Below are positions 11,607 through 20,232 of a DNA stretch of 24,526 bases, piece after piece. The notes under the pieces were generated by a model, which ran no database searches, was not told where the DNA came from, and saw only the letters and a program-made list of their open reading frames with translations. The stretch lies in contig CACCWT010000010.1 in assembly GCA_902549785.1 (NCBI GenBank), positions 1 to 24,526 on the forward strand. Direction: 5' to 3'. The stretch comes from an uncultured Pelagibacteraceae bacterium (GTDB lineage Bacteria > Pseudomonadota > Alphaproteobacteria > Pelagibacterales > Pelagibacteraceae). The translations under genes and the position numbers were made by a program. Numbering within the stretch: the first letter of the stretch is position 1; each line of letters begins with the position of its first letter.

Positions 11607-13428
11607 TATCGGTAAAGAAGCAATAAAAAAGGAGTTACCGCTAATTCCCAAACTTCCTGGGGTTTACAGGATGTTAAATTCTAAAAACGAAATACTTTAC
11701 GTTGGTAAGGCAAAAAATTTACCAAATAGATTAAAGAGTTATGTATCAGAAAAAAATCATATTATCAGAACTGAAAGAATGTTATCTCAAACAACTAAAA
11801 TTGAGATTACTAGCACTTCAAATGAAAGTGAGGCACTACTTTTAGAAGCTAACTTAATTAAAAAGTATAAACCAAGATTTAATATTCTACTTAGAGACGA
11901 CAAATCATTTCCATTTATTTATATTGGTAATCAAGATAAATGGCCACAAATTAAAAGACATAGAGGAAAAAAAACTAAAAAAGGTTTTTATTTTGGACCA
12001 TTTGCTTCAGCAGGATCTGCAAACTGGACTATAAAAATGATTCAAAAAATTTTTCAGCTTAGAGTTTGTGATGATACAATTTTTAAAAAGAGAGAAAGAC
12101 CATGTATCCTTTATCAAATAAAGAGATGTTCTGGACCATGTGTAGGATATATAGAAAAAGACGAATATAATCTATCTGTAGAAAACGCTATTGAATTCGT
12201 TTCAGGCAAATCAAGAAAAATTCAAAAAAATTTATCAAACCAAATGGAAAAGGCTAGTGAAGATTTAGATTTTGAAAAAGCTGCAATATTAAGAGATAGA
12301 ATAAAATCTTTAAATATTATTCAGTCATCTCAAAGAATCAATGAAGCAAATTTAGTAGAGGCTGATGTTATAGCTGGCTACAAAGAATCTGGAAAAGCGT
12401 GTATTCAGGTTTTTTTTTACAGGTCAAAACAAAACTGGGGCAATCAAGCTTTTTTTCCTAAACATGATCCAGATGATAATATTAAAGAAATTCTTAACTC
12501 CTTTGTTTCTCAATTCTACGAAAACAAAAGTGTACCGAGCTCAATAATTTTAAGTGAAGATATTAAAGAAAAAGTTTTAATTGAGAAAACACTCTCACAA
12601 AAAGAGAATAAAGAAATAAATATTTCAGTAGCGAAAAAAGGATCTAAACTTAAAGTTGTAAATCAAGCACTCAAAAATGCAAAAGATAGTTTAAATAGAA
12701 AAATTTATGAAAGCCAAAATAATAAAGAGCTTTTTGATAATGTATCTAAAAAATTTGATTTAGAAAATAATATTAATTTAATCGAAGTTTATGACAATAG
12801 TCATATTCAGGGGACTAATAGTGTAGGCGCACTAATTACATATGGAGAGGAAGGTTTTATAAAAAAAAGATATAGGAAATTTAATATTAAGATTAAAAAG
12901 AATGAGCAAGATGATTATGGAATGATGCGTGAAGTTTTAAATAGAAGATTTAAAAGAGCTGTTCAAGAGAAGGATAATTATTTGACCATGCCAGACTTAG
13001 TAATAATCGATGGAGGAAAAGGGCAATATTCTGTAGCAAGGGAAACACTTAATGAATTAGGATTGCATGATATTCCAATGATTGCAATTGCAAAAGGCAA
13101 ATTCAGAAATAGTGGAAATGAAACTTTTTTTCATAATGGTAGAGAATTCAAATTTGAAAAGAACGACCCTACTCTCTTTTTCTTACAAAGATTAAGAGAT
13201 GAATCCCATAGATTTGCGATTAGCGCTCATAGAGCAAAAAGAAAAAAAGGTATTAGCAAGTCTTTACTTGATCAAATTGATGGGATTGGATCTATAAGAA
13301 AAAGAGCTCTTTTAAACCATTTTGGTTCAGCAAGAGCTATTGAATCAGCTAGCCTAGATGAGATTAAAACAGTTGAAGGAGTTGAAGAAAAAGTTGCTAA
13401 AAAGATATATAATTTCTTTCACGAATGA
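11593..13428 (+). CDS. uvrC: Excinuclease ABC subunit C
   Basis: UvrC, about 611 residues, makes the two incisions around a lesion in nucleotide-excision repair. The N-terminal GIY-YIG nuclease domain shows PGVYRM (22-27) and [13 protein letters not shown] (35-47); a four-cysteine cluster follows (Cys in [20 protein letters not shown]), known to be an Fe-S or metal site in this family; then a UVR domain ([15 protein letters not shown]), an RNase-H-like domain with [10 protein letters not shown] and VIIDGGKGQ, and C-terminal helix-hairpin-helix repeats ([18 protein letters not shown]). The ATG at 11593 is preferred; a TTG at 11563 in the same frame would add ten unlike residues. The start overlaps folB by 14 bp and the stop overlaps pgsA by 4 bp (ATGA). 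Confidence 0.96.
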   Translation: MISSDIGKEAIKKELPLIPKLPGVYRMLNSKNEILYVGKAKNLPNRLKSYVSEKNHIIRTERMLSQTTKIEITSTSNESEALLLEANLIKKYKPRFNILLRDDKSFPFIYIGNQDKWPQIKRHRGKKTKKGFYFGPFASAGSANWTIKMIQKIFQLRVCDDTIFKKRERPCILYQIKRCSGPCVGYIEKDEYNLSVENAIEFVSGKSRKIQKNLSNQMEKASEDLDFEKAAILRDRIKSLNIIQSSQRINEANLVEADVIAGYKESGKACIQVFFYRSKQNWGNQAFFPKHDPDDNIKEILNSFVSQFYENKSVPSSIILSEDIKEKVLIEKTLSQKENKEINISVAKKGSKLKVVNQALKNAKDSLNRKIYESQNNKELFDNVSKKFDLENNINLIEVYDNSHIQGTNSVGALITYGEEGFIKKRYRKFNIKIKKNEQDDYGMMREVLNRRFKRAVQEKDNYLTMPDLVIIDGGKGQYSVARETLNELGLHDIPMIAIAKGKFRNSGNETFFHNGREFKFEKNDPTLFFLQRLRDESHRFAISAHRAKRKKGISKSLLDQIDGIGSIRKRALLNHFGSARAIESASLDEIKTVEGVEEKVAKKIYNFFHE

Positions 13429-14009
13429 AAATCAAAATTCCAAATTATCTCACAATAGGTAGAATTATAATTGTCCCTATATTTGTTTTTACATTTTATT
13501 TGCCAGGATTTTATGGAGATGTAATTCCATTTGCTTTATTTGTAATCGCATCATTTACTGATTTCTTGGATGGACTTTTAGCAAGAATGTTTAAAGAAGA
13601 ATCAAAACTCGGCGAATTACTAGATCCAATTGCAGATAAAATTATAGTAGCAACCGCACTCATATTATTAGTTATGGATGGAACTATTAAAAATTATGAA
13701 GTCATAGCTGCAATAATTATATTAACAAGAGAGATACTAATCTCTGGTTTAAGAGAATTTTTGGCAAAAGGAAGTGTTAAACTACCTGTCTCAAGTTTAG
13801 CAAAAGTTAAAACTTTTCTTCAAATGTTTTCAATTTCTGTTTTGCTTACAGGAGATACCGGAAATAAAATTATAAATTTCCAAGATTATAATGCTCAAAC
13901 AATTGGTATAATTTTATTATGGCTTTCTGCATTTCTTACATTGTATACTGGTTATGAATATTTAAGAAAAGGTATTGACCATGCAATATCTGAAGATAAC
14001 AAAAATTAA
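13425..14009 (+). CDS. pgsA: CDP-diacylglycerol--glycerol-3-phosphate 3-phosphatidyltransferase
   Basis: A 194-residue integral membrane enzyme of the CDP-alcohol phosphatidyltransferase family that makes phosphatidylglycerophosphate, the committed step to phosphatidylglycerol and cardiolipin. The family motif is complete: Asp46, Asp49-Gly50, Ala53-Arg54, Gly63, Asp67 and Asp71 ([11 protein letters not shown] and [10 protein letters not shown]). Several hydrophobic helices follow, including residues about 72-84, 90-110 and 157-176. The N-terminus [10 protein letters not shown] is typical of PgsA. It ends the uvrB operon, overlapping uvrC by 4 bp and the convergent ilvE by 4 bp (TTAA). Its placement after uvrC is a frequent arrangement in proteobacteria. 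Confidence 0.94.
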   Translation: MKIKIPNYLTIGRIIIVPIFVFTFYLPGFYGDVIPFALFVIASFTDFLDGLLARMFKEESKLGELLDPIADKIIVATALILLVMDGTIKNYEVIAAIIILTREILISGLREFLAKGSVKLPVSSLAKVKTFLQMFSISVLLTGDTGNKIINFQDYNAQTIGIILLWLSAFLTLYTGYEYLRKGIDHAISEDNKN

Positions 14010-14887
14010 GCAGCTCTTTTTTTTCTTACTAGTTTTCCGTAGCTAGACAATAAGTCTAAAATAACATCACAAACTTTGTAATTATTTTCTGCGATTTGTG
14101 ATATTGGTGTAATTTCGGCAGCTGTGCCAGTTAAAAAACAACCTTCAAAGTTTGCTAATTCATCAGGTTTTATTTTTCTTTCATGAACTTTAATATTTTT
14201 TGATTTAGCTAATTCAATTACAGTTTGTCTTGTAATTCCATTTAAAAAAGAATCAGGAATTGGAGTATGAAGTTCTCCGTTTTTATCTTTAAAAAATATA
14301 TTTGCACTTGTTGACTCAGCGACATTATCCTCATGGTCTAACATTAAGGATTCGCTAAATCCTTGTCTCTCTGCTTCGTGCTTTGATAGTGTACAAATCA
14401 TATATAAACCTGCTGCTTTACTATCCCATGGAATAGTATTTGGAGCTGGTCTACGCCAATTAGAAATATTTAATTTAATTCCTTCAGTTTTCAACTTAGG
14501 GTCGAAATAATCACCCCACTCCCAGGTAGCGATTGCAACATTAATTTTTGTTTCTTGAGCTGACACGCCCATCATTTCACTTCCTCTCCAAGCAAATGGT
14601 CTTACGTAACCATTCTGAACATTTTGTATTTTAATTATTTGATTGCATGCACTATTAATTTCATTTTTTGTGTAAGGAATTGTAATGTCCATTCTTTTAG
14701 CTGAGTGATAAAGCCTATCTGTATGATCTTCTAACTTAAAAATCTCACTATCATAAACTCTTAGCCCCTCAAAAACTAAGCTAGCATAATGTAGACCGTG
14801 ACTTATGACATGAAGTTTAGCATCTTGCCATTCAACAAGATCACCATTGTACCAGATTTTTCCTTCTCTTTTATCGAACGGTATCAT
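14006..14887 (-). CDS. ilvE: Branched-chain-amino-acid aminotransferase
   Basis: A 293-residue class IV PLP aminotransferase catalysing the last step of leucine, isoleucine and valine synthesis. Supporting segments: HYASLVFEGLRVYDSEIFKL (33-52), RPFAWRG (96-102), WRRPAPNTIPWDSKAAGLY with the PLP-binding lysine (Lys157), DNVAESTSANIFF (187-199) with Glu191, and NGITRQTVIELA in the C-terminal part. Aminodeoxychorismate lyase and D-amino-acid aminotransferase belong to the same fold, but the FEGLR and TIPWDSKA segments fit IlvE best. The gene is single, convergent with pgsA and divergent from the MarR-type gene. Confidence 0.92.
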   Translation of the reverse strand: MIPFDKREGKIWYNGDLVEWQDAKLHVISHGLHYASLVFEGLRVYDSEIFKLEDHTDRLYHSAKRMDITIPYTKNEINSACNQIIKIQNVQNGYVRPFAWRGSEMMGVSAQETKINVAIATWEWGDYFDPKLKTEGIKLNISNWRRPAPNTIPWDSKAAGLYMICTLSKHEAERQGFSESLMLDHEDNVAESTSANIFFKDKNGELHTPIPDSFLNGITRQTVIELAKSKNIKVHERKIKPDELANFEGCFLTGTAAEITPISQIAENNYKVCDVILDLLSSYGKLVRKKRAA

Positions 14888-14921
14888 TTGATTTATTTTT
14901 TAGAAAAAATATCTTTGTATA

Positions 14922-14927
14922 TATAAT
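14922..14927 (+). promoter_or_regulatory. Putative -10 box of the MarR/response regulator/kinase operon
   Basis: A perfect TATAAT at 14922-14927 lies 21 bp before the ATG at 14949 in the 61-bp spacer shared with ilvE. The -35 region at 17-bp spacing (TTTAGA, 14899-14904) is poor, which might indicate activator dependence. The predicted 5' leader is about 15 nt and has no Shine-Dalgarno. Confidence 0.4.
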
Positions 14928-14948
14928 ATGTCAATATAACTTACCATT

Positions 14949-15392
14949 ATGAAAAAACTTTTATATCTAAAAGATCATCAATTAAAAGAATATATCGAAA
15001 AAATATTCAATGGATATAGAGAAACTGTCGCTGATGCTAAAAAAGTTTTAGATAAACATTCACTAGGAATTGCTCATAATAAAGTAATTCACCTTATATC
15101 TTTATATGAAGGTATAACTATTTCAAGTTTACTAAGAAAACTAAAAGTTACAAAGCAAAGTTTAAATAGAGTCCTAAATGACTTGGTAGAAATTAAAGCA
15201 ATTGAATTCAAAAGAGATGAAATAGACACAAGAGTAAAGCATGTATATTTAACAGAACAAGGAAAAAAAATATTTGATGAGATTTTTTCTGTACAAAAGA
15301 AAAGAATTTATGATGCATTTTTAAGTTCAGAATCTAACGATGTCATAAGTTTCGATAAAGTGCTTAAAAAAATAATTAATGAAAAATTTTAA
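14949..15392 (+). CDS. MarR-family transcriptional regulator (PetP-like)
   Basis: A 147-residue winged-helix protein of the MarR type: an N-terminal dimerisation helix region, a helix-turn-helix at about residues 57-80 (ISSLLRKLKVTKQSLNRVLNDLV), a wing with the conserved DxR (DTRVKHVYLTEQG, 93-105), and a C-terminal helix. It is immediately followed by an OmpR-type response regulator whose ATG lies 14 bp inside this gene. That MarR-plus-response-regulator pairing resembles petP-petR of Rhodobacter, which was found near the cytochrome bc1 operon; here a bc1 operon lies about 8 kb away. Ligand and targets are unknown. Confidence 0.85.
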   Translation: MKKLLYLKDHQLKEYIEKIFNGYRETVADAKKVLDKHSLGIAHNKVIHLISLYEGITISSLLRKLKVTKQSLNRVLNDLVEIKAIEFKRDEIDTRVKHVYLTEQGKKIFDEIFSVQKKRIYDAFLSSESNDVISFDKVLKKIINEKF

Positions 15393-16056
15393 AGCCCATA
15401 TATTGATTGTAGATGACGATGATAGAATTAGAGATCTAGTAAAAGAATACTTGAACCAGAATAATTATCTTGTTTCAACCGCAAAAGATTCGAACGATGC
15501 ATTTGAAAAAACTAAAGTAATTAAATTTGATTTAATAGTACTAGATATAATGATGCCAGGAAAAACTGGATTAGAATTTACTCAAGATAATAAAAAAAAA
15601 ATAAATACTCCAATTTTGTTGTTGACAGCAAAAGGTGAGCCTGCTGAAAGAATTGAAGGACTGGAAGTGGGAGCAGACGATTATTTAACTAAACCTTTCG
15701 AACCTAAGGAGTTAATTCTAAGAATAAATAATATTTTAAGTAAAACCAAATCATTAGATATTAAAAGAGTAATTGAATTTGGTAATATAAGAATAGATCT
15801 TAAAAAGTTACTAATTTACAAAAATAGTGAAAGTCTCAAAATAAACAATACTGAAAAAATAATATTAGAAAAAATGATTAATTCACCTGGTAAAATCTTT
15901 AAGAGAGAGGAAATTGCAAGTTTTATAGATTTAAGTAAAGAAAGATCTATTGATGTAATAGTAACCAGACTTAGAAAAAAAATTGAAGAAACACCAAAAA
16001 GTCCAAAATACTTACAAACAATAAGGGGAGAAGGATATGTTCTCTGGATTGAGTAA
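15379..16056 (+). CDS. OmpR/PhoB-type response regulator (PetR-like)
   Basis: A 225-residue two-component regulator. The receiver domain has acidic residues Asp12-Asp14, phospho-acceptor Asp56 (VLDIMMPG), Thr83 (LLTAKG) and Lys105 (LTKPFEP), all in the right order. The C-terminal winged-helix DNA-binding domain (about 125-225) ends with the typical VIVTRLRKKIEE and TIRGEGYVLW. It overlaps the MarR-type gene upstream (14 bp) and the histidine kinase downstream (20 bp), so the three proteins are likely produced as a unit. Regulated genes cannot be read from the sequence; an envelope or respiratory role is suggested by similarity to OmpR and PetR. Confidence 0.92.
   Translation: MKNFKAHILIVDDDDRIRDLVKEYLNQNNYLVSTAKDSNDAFEKTKVIKFDLIVLDIMMPGKTGLEFTQDNKKKINTPILLLTAKGEPAERIEGLEVGADDYLTKPFEPKELILRINNILSKTKSLDIKRVIEFGNIRIDLKKLLIYKNSESLKINNTEKIILEKMINSPGKIFKREEIASFIDLSKERSIDVIVTRLRKKIEETPKSPKYLQTIRGEGYVLWIE
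16023..16035 (+). promoter_or_regulatory. Purine-rich ribosome-binding site for the histidine kinase
   Basis: The stretch AGGGGAGAAGGA just before the kinase ATG (16037) is the strongest Shine-Dalgarno-like sequence noticed before any start in the window. It also encodes the conserved RGEGY of the response regulator, so part of the match may be forced by protein coding. It supports the overlapping kinase start at 16037. Confidence 0.5.
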
Positions 16057-17353
16057 ATTTATTAAAAATATACTTCCTAAAAGATTATTTTATAGGGGAC
16101 TACTAATTGTTGCAGTGCCTATAATAATTTTGCAAATCACTATTTCATTAGTATTTTTTGATAGTTTATGGATTAAAACAAATAAAGGGTTAACAAAAGC
16201 TTTAGTTAGCGAAATAGTTACTATTATTGATATATATAATAATGAAAGTGAGTATAATAAAAAAATAGTTACAGATCTTTACAACAAAAATTTTAGTTTC
16301 TCCGTAAGATTTTTAGAAAATGAAAAATTACCAGATATTAAGGTTGAGAGATGGTTTAGTCCGATGGACAGGACTTTAAGGAGAGAATTAAAACCTAAAA
16401 TCGGTCAACATTGGTTTAACACTATTTCCTATAAGGAAGTTGTAGATTTAAGAATCAAATTTAGAGATGGAGTTTTACAAATATTTTTTCCCAAAGAGAG
16501 AATTCAAGTATCTTCAATAAGAATTTTTGCATTTTGGATTACTATTCCAGCGGTTTTGATGATAGCGATAGCAATGATTTTTTTAAAAAATCAAACAAGG
16601 CCAATAACAAAATTAGCTCAAGCATCTGAAAGATTTGGAAGGGGTGAAGATATTGAAGAATTTAGACCTTCAGGAGCTTTAGAAATAAGAAAAGCTGGTC
16701 TTGAATTTGAAAAAATGAGAAAAAGAATACAAAGACACTTAAATCAAAGATCTGAGATGCTCTCAGGTATTAGTCATGATTTACGAACCCCACTTACTAG
16801 GATAAAACTACAACTTGCTGTTATTAAAGATAAAGACTTATCATCAAAAATTTCGAGAGATGTTGATGAGATGGAAAAAATGCTCAATGAGTATCTTCAA
16901 TTTACAAGCACAGGCGCAAAAGATAAAACTGAAACTTTCGATATTTCAGAACTTCTAAATGACACAATTTTAAAATATGAAAATGATAATATTGAGGTAC
17001 AAAGCTCAAAAAAAATCTATTTCAATGGAAGAAGAAATCTGATCACAAGGTGCATAAATAATTTACTAGATAATTCTGTAAAATACGCAAAAAAAATATC
17101 AGTTAATTTAAAAAAAAAAAATTCAACTATTCTTTTATCAATTGATGATGATGGTCCTGGAGTAGATAAATCAGAATTTCATAACATTACCAAACCATTT
17201 TATAAAATTGATAAAAGTAGGTCCCAGTCTAAATCAAGTGTTGGTTTAGGATTATCTATATCTTCTGATATCATTAAGTCTCATGGGGGAGACATTCATT
17301 TTGATAAATCAAAACTGGGTGGGTTAAAAGTGACTATTTCTTTACCTTACTAG
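16037..17353 (+). CDS. EnvZ-like sensor histidine kinase
   Basis: A 438-residue membrane sensor kinase. Transmembrane helices at about 20-43 and 163-184 enclose a periplasmic sensor region of about 120 residues; a HAMP linker follows (about 184-236). The dimerisation/phosphoacceptor motif is SGISHDLRTPLTR with His247. The ATPase domain shows the N box NNLLDNSVKYAK (Asn346), G1 box DDDGPGVD (370-377) and G2 box VGLGLSI (402-408). All catalytic elements are intact. It overlaps its response regulator by 20 bp, indicating a cognate pair. A run of 12 A (17110-17121) lies inside the ATPase domain. The 3' end overlaps the convergent ubiK gene by 20 bp. The signal sensed is unknown. Confidence 0.92.
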   Translation: MFSGLSKFIKNILPKRLFYRGLLIVAVPIIILQITISLVFFDSLWIKTNKGLTKALVSEIVTIIDIYNNESEYNKKIVTDLYNKNFSFSVRFLENEKLPDIKVERWFSPMDRTLRRELKPKIGQHWFNTISYKEVVDLRIKFRDGVLQIFFPKERIQVSSIRIFAFWITIPAVLMIAIAMIFLKNQTRPITKLAQASERFGRGEDIEEFRPSGALEIRKAGLEFEKMRKRIQRHLNQRSEMLSGISHDLRTPLTRIKLQLAVIKDKDLSSKISRDVDEMEKMLNEYLQFTSTGAKDKTETFDISELLNDTILKYENDNIEVQSSKKIYFNGRRNLITRCINNLLDNSVKYAKKISVNLKKKNSTILLSIDDDGPGVDKSEFHNITKPFYKIDKSRSQSKSSVGLGLSISSDIIKSHGGDIHFDKSKLGGLKVTISLPY

Positions 17354-17576
17354 TTTTTTTTCTTTTCTGTTTTTCTTCTAATTTTTTTTCAAGATTACTG
17401 ATTCTTTTACTTAAAACATCAACTTCTTCTTTGCTTGCAAGTTTCATTTTAAATACAATTTCATCTCTCTTAGATTTTAGTATTGTGATTACTTCATCAG
17501 ATACATCTTTATAATTAATCAAACCTTGCTCAATTAATTTTGCAAATTTATCAAATACGAATCTTGATTTTGACAT
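17334..17576 (-). CDS. ubiK: Ubiquinone biosynthesis accessory factor, BMFP/UbiK family
   Basis: An 80-residue protein resembling the YqiC/UbiK (BMFP, COG2960) family: an amphipathic N-terminal helix region (FVFDKFAKLIEQGL), the VITILKSKRDEIVFKMKLAS segment, then KEEVDVLSKRISNLEKKLEE, a trimerising coiled coil (about residues 47-70), and a lysine-rich end. In E. coli UbiK aids late aerobic ubiquinone synthesis together with UbiJ and binds lipids. The gene is divergent from lgt (50 bp between starts) and convergent with the histidine kinase (20-bp overlap). Short length limits certainty, but the family pattern is recognisable. Confidence 0.75.
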   Translation of the reverse strand: MSKSRFVFDKFAKLIEQGLINYKDVSDEVITILKSKRDEIVFKMKLASKEEVDVLSKRISNLEKKLEEKQKRKKTSKVKK

Positions 17577-17609
17577 AATAATTATTTACCAGAATTATAT
17601 TTAATAGCT

Positions 17610-17615
17610 TATAAT
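17610..17615 (+). promoter_or_regulatory. Putative -10 box of the lgt operon
   Basis: TATAAT at 17610-17615 lies 11 bp before the lgt ATG (17627). A possible -35 TTTACC (17585-17590) is at a long 19-bp spacing. The transcript would begin about 5 nt before the ATG, almost leaderless. No Shine-Dalgarno is present. Confidence 0.35.
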
Positions 17616-17626
17616 AAATTTTACAA

Positions 17627-18412
17627 ATGTTTACTAATAATTTTGACCCAGTAGCTTTTGAAATATTCTCTTTAAGTGTAAGGTGGTATTCACTAGCATA
17701 CATTTTTGGGATTATTTTTGGTTGGGTATATTGTAAAAAAATACTTATTAAGGACAGTATAATTTCAAAATTATTTGAAGATTATATTACATACTTGATA
17801 ATTGGAATTATTGTCGGAGGAAGATTGGGATATGTAATTTTTTATAATTTTCCATATTTTCTAAATAAGCCAATTGAAATATTTATGATCTGGAATGGTG
17901 GAATGTCATTTCATGGAGGCTTAATTGGTGTCATTATTTCTAGTTATTTATTTTCAAAAAAAAATGCGAAAGGTATATTTGTATTTTTAGATTTAGTGTC
18001 TGTCACTGCACCTATAGGAATTCTATTTGGTAGAATTTCAAATTTTATAAATGGTGAATTAGTAGGAAAAGCTACAAATTCTAATTGGGGAGTTTTTTTT
18101 CTAAACTATGATGATAAGTTGAGACACCCTTCTCAATTATATGAAGCATTTCTAGAGGGTGTTATTTTATTTATTTTGATGAATTTTATTTTTTTTAACA
18201 AAAACTATAAAGTTGGAAATTGCTCTTTTATGTTCTTAATACTTTACGGGTGTTTTAGAATTACTTCTGAATTTTTTAGAGAGCCAGATATCCAAATTGG
18301 ATATTTATTTGGACACGTTAGCATGGGCATATTGTTAAGTGCTATAATGATTTTAATTGGGTTTGTAATTTATTTTAAAAGAAATGATGAAACTAAATCT
18401 CAAAAAATTTAA
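17627..18412 (+). CDS. lgt: Prolipoprotein diacylglyceryl transferase
   Basis: Lgt, 261 residues, transfers diacylglycerol from phosphatidylglycerol to the lipobox cysteine of prolipoproteins at the inner membrane. Signature residues are present: FMIWNGGMSFHGGLIG with the essential His96, the family signature GRISNFINGELVG (135-147), HPSQLYEA (about 168-175) and RxxxEFFREPD near residues 210-220. About seven hydrophobic helices are spread along the protein. Its substrate lipid depends on PgsA, encoded about 4 kb upstream. The 3' end overlaps the next gene by 29 bp. Confidence 0.96.
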   Translation: MFTNNFDPVAFEIFSLSVRWYSLAYIFGIIFGWVYCKKILIKDSIISKLFEDYITYLIIGIIVGGRLGYVIFYNFPYFLNKPIEIFMIWNGGMSFHGGLIGVIISSYLFSKKNAKGIFVFLDLVSVTAPIGILFGRISNFINGELVGKATNSNWGVFFLNYDDKLRHPSQLYEAFLEGVILFILMNFIFFNKNYKVGNCSFMFLILYGCFRITSEFFREPDIQIGYLFGHVSMGILLSAIMILIGFVIYFKRNDETKSQKI

Positions 18413-19466
18413 TATTCTCTCAAAAAAACCTATACCTGTTGATGATTTTATCGAAAAAATTCTATATAAGCCTAGAGTAGGTTATTACTCCAATAAAAAT
18501 CCTTTTGGTAAAAATGGAGACTTTATAACTTCCCCTACTATTTCAAATCTATTTTCAGAGATTATAGGTATATGGTTGGTTTCTACCTGGGAAAAAATGG
18601 GTAAGCCTAAAAAATTTAATTTTATAGAACTTGGACCAGGAGATGGGAGTTTAACTAAAGTTATAGTTCATACTCTAAAAAAATTTCCTGAGTTAAATAA
18701 AGCTATAAAAATTTATTTATATGAGAAAAGTACGTTTTTAAAAAAATTGCAAAAACAAAATATAAATAATAAGCATATTAAATGGATAAAAAACTTTAAC
18801 TCAATAAAAGAGGGTCCAGTTATTTTTTTTGGAAACGAGTTTTTTGATGCAATCCCAATTAAACAGTTTTCTAATAGAAATAACTATTTATTCGAAAAAT
18901 GTTACTCAGTGAAAAACAAAATTGATATTATTGAAAAATTTATAAAAGGTAACAAAAAAGACATTGCTCAAATAAAGACATTTCAGACATTAAAAAAACT
19001 AAATTTTATTGAATTTCCTAAAAAGGGATTTTTAGAATTAAATCCGATCATTAAAAAAATTTCAAAACTCTCAGGTGGTATTTTACTTATAGATTATGGA
19101 TATTTGAATAATAATAGCTCTAGCACTATACAAGCAGTGATGAATAATAAAAAGATTTCAGATAAGGCAATGATAAGAAATCTTGGCAGGGCAGATATAA
19201 GCTCACTAGTAAATTTTAGTTTGTTAAAAGAATATTTCCTTAAAAATAATCTAAAAGTAAAAAAAATAGTTACTCAAAGGTTTTTTTTAGAAAGAATGGG
19301 TATAATTGAAAGAGCACACATTTTAGAAAAAAAAATGACTAATACAGAAAAAAAATATATGCAGGAAACTTTAGTTCGGCTACTTGAGGAAAAACAAATG
19401 GGGAACCTTTTCAAAGTGATTTTTGGATACAAAAATAAAAATAATGATTTTTTTGGTTTTGAATAA
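18384..19466 (+). CDS. SAM-dependent methyltransferase, MidA/NDUFAF7 family
   Basis: A 360-residue protein of the COG1565 (DUF185) class. Characteristic features: RVGYYSNKNPFGKNGDFITS (31-50), the SAM-binding motif IELGPGDGSL (81-90), FFGNEFFDAIPIKQF (about 147-161) and LLIDYGY (about 231-237). The mitochondrial member NDUFAF7 methylates an arginine of a complex I subunit during assembly; a similar role is plausible here but not shown. Two adjacent ATG codons (18384, 18387) can serve as start; both lie inside lgt (29- or 26-bp overlap). The stop TAA shares one base with the ATG of pgeF. The lgt-MidA-pgeF order is a familiar alphaproteobacterial grouping. Confidence 0.88.
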   Translation: MMKLNLKKFNILSKKPIPVDDFIEKILYKPRVGYYSNKNPFGKNGDFITSPTISNLFSEIIGIWLVSTWEKMGKPKKFNFIELGPGDGSLTKVIVHTLKKFPELNKAIKIYLYEKSTFLKKLQKQNINNKHIKWIKNFNSIKEGPVIFFGNEFFDAIPIKQFSNRNNYLFEKCYSVKNKIDIIEKFIKGNKKDIAQIKTFQTLKKLNFIEFPKKGFLELNPIIKKISKLSGGILLIDYGYLNNNSSSTIQAVMNNKKISDKAMIRNLGRADISSLVNFSLLKEYFLKNNLKVKKIVTQRFFLERMGIIERAHILEKKMTNTEKKYMQETLVRLLEEKQMGNLFKVIFGYKNKNNDFFGFE

Positions 19467-20218
19467 TGTTTAAATCAAAAAAACTTGGTAAATTCAAAAC
19501 TATAGAACATGGTTTCTTTAATCGAAAAGGTGGCTTCTCAAAAGGTATTTATAAAAGTTTAAATTGTGGTATCGGATCTAAAGATAAAGTTAAAGATGTT
19601 AAAAAAAACATAGAAAAAGTTTGTCTTAAAATTGGTTGTAATAAAAATAATCTTATATTGTTAAATCAAATTCATAGTAATAATGTTTTTAAAATAAGCA
19701 AAATTCCAAAGAAAATATTAAAAGGTGATTCATTAGTAACAAATAAAAAAGGTATTGCTTTAGGAATTTTGACAGCTGATTGTGCTCCTGTGTTTATATA
19801 TGACCCAATTAATAATTTAATTAGTGCGCTGCATGCAGGATGGAAGGGAGCATACAAAAAAATAGTATCTACTACATTAAGAAAATTCAAGTCAAGTGGT
19901 AGTAATTTTAATGATTTAATAGTTGTAATTGGACCTTGTATAGGAAAAGATAACTATGAGGTAAGAAATGATTTCATGGATAAATTTATTAAACAAGAAA
20001 AATCTAATAAAAAATTTTTTAAAACCAAAAGAAATAAAATATATTTCAGTTTAACAGATTATATTAAAGAGCAACTTGTGAAATTTGGAGTTAAAAACAT
20101 TGAAATCATCAAAAAAGATACATATTTATTAAGTAACAACTTTTTCAGTGCTAGGAGATCAGTTAAAAATAAATTAAATGATTATGGTAGAAATATTTCA
20201 GTAATTATGATTAAATAA
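19466..20218 (+). CDS. pgeF: Peptidoglycan editing factor PgeF (YfiH, laccase-domain family)
   Basis: A 250-residue protein of the YfiH/PgeF family. The zinc/copper ligands appear intact: His70 (LNQIHSN), Cys106 (TADCAPV) and His123 (ALHAGWKGAY), followed by IGPCIGKDNYEV and the C-terminal FFSARR. In E. coli the protein prevents mis-incorporation of L-Ser in place of L-Ala in muropeptides; other members were described as multicopper oxidases or purine nucleoside phosphorylases, so the biochemical activity is debated. The start overlaps the previous stop by one base (TAATG). It lies 14 bp before prs, so co-transcription with the following cluster is possible. Confidence 0.93.
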   Translation: MFKSKKLGKFKTIEHGFFNRKGGFSKGIYKSLNCGIGSKDKVKDVKKNIEKVCLKIGCNKNNLILLNQIHSNNVFKISKIPKKILKGDSLVTNKKGIALGILTADCAPVFIYDPINNLISALHAGWKGAYKKIVSTTLRKFKSSGSNFNDLIVVIGPCIGKDNYEVRNDFMDKFIKQEKSNKKFFKTKRNKIYFSLTDYIKEQLVKFGVKNIEIIKKDTYLLSNNFFSARRSVKNKLNDYGRNISVIMIK

Positions 20219-20232
20219 ACCTTTCTCAAAAA

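Noticed and set aside
14899..14904. TTTAGA as a -35 element for the MarR operon
   Set aside because: Only half of the consensus bases match; noted with the -10 but not called as a separate element.
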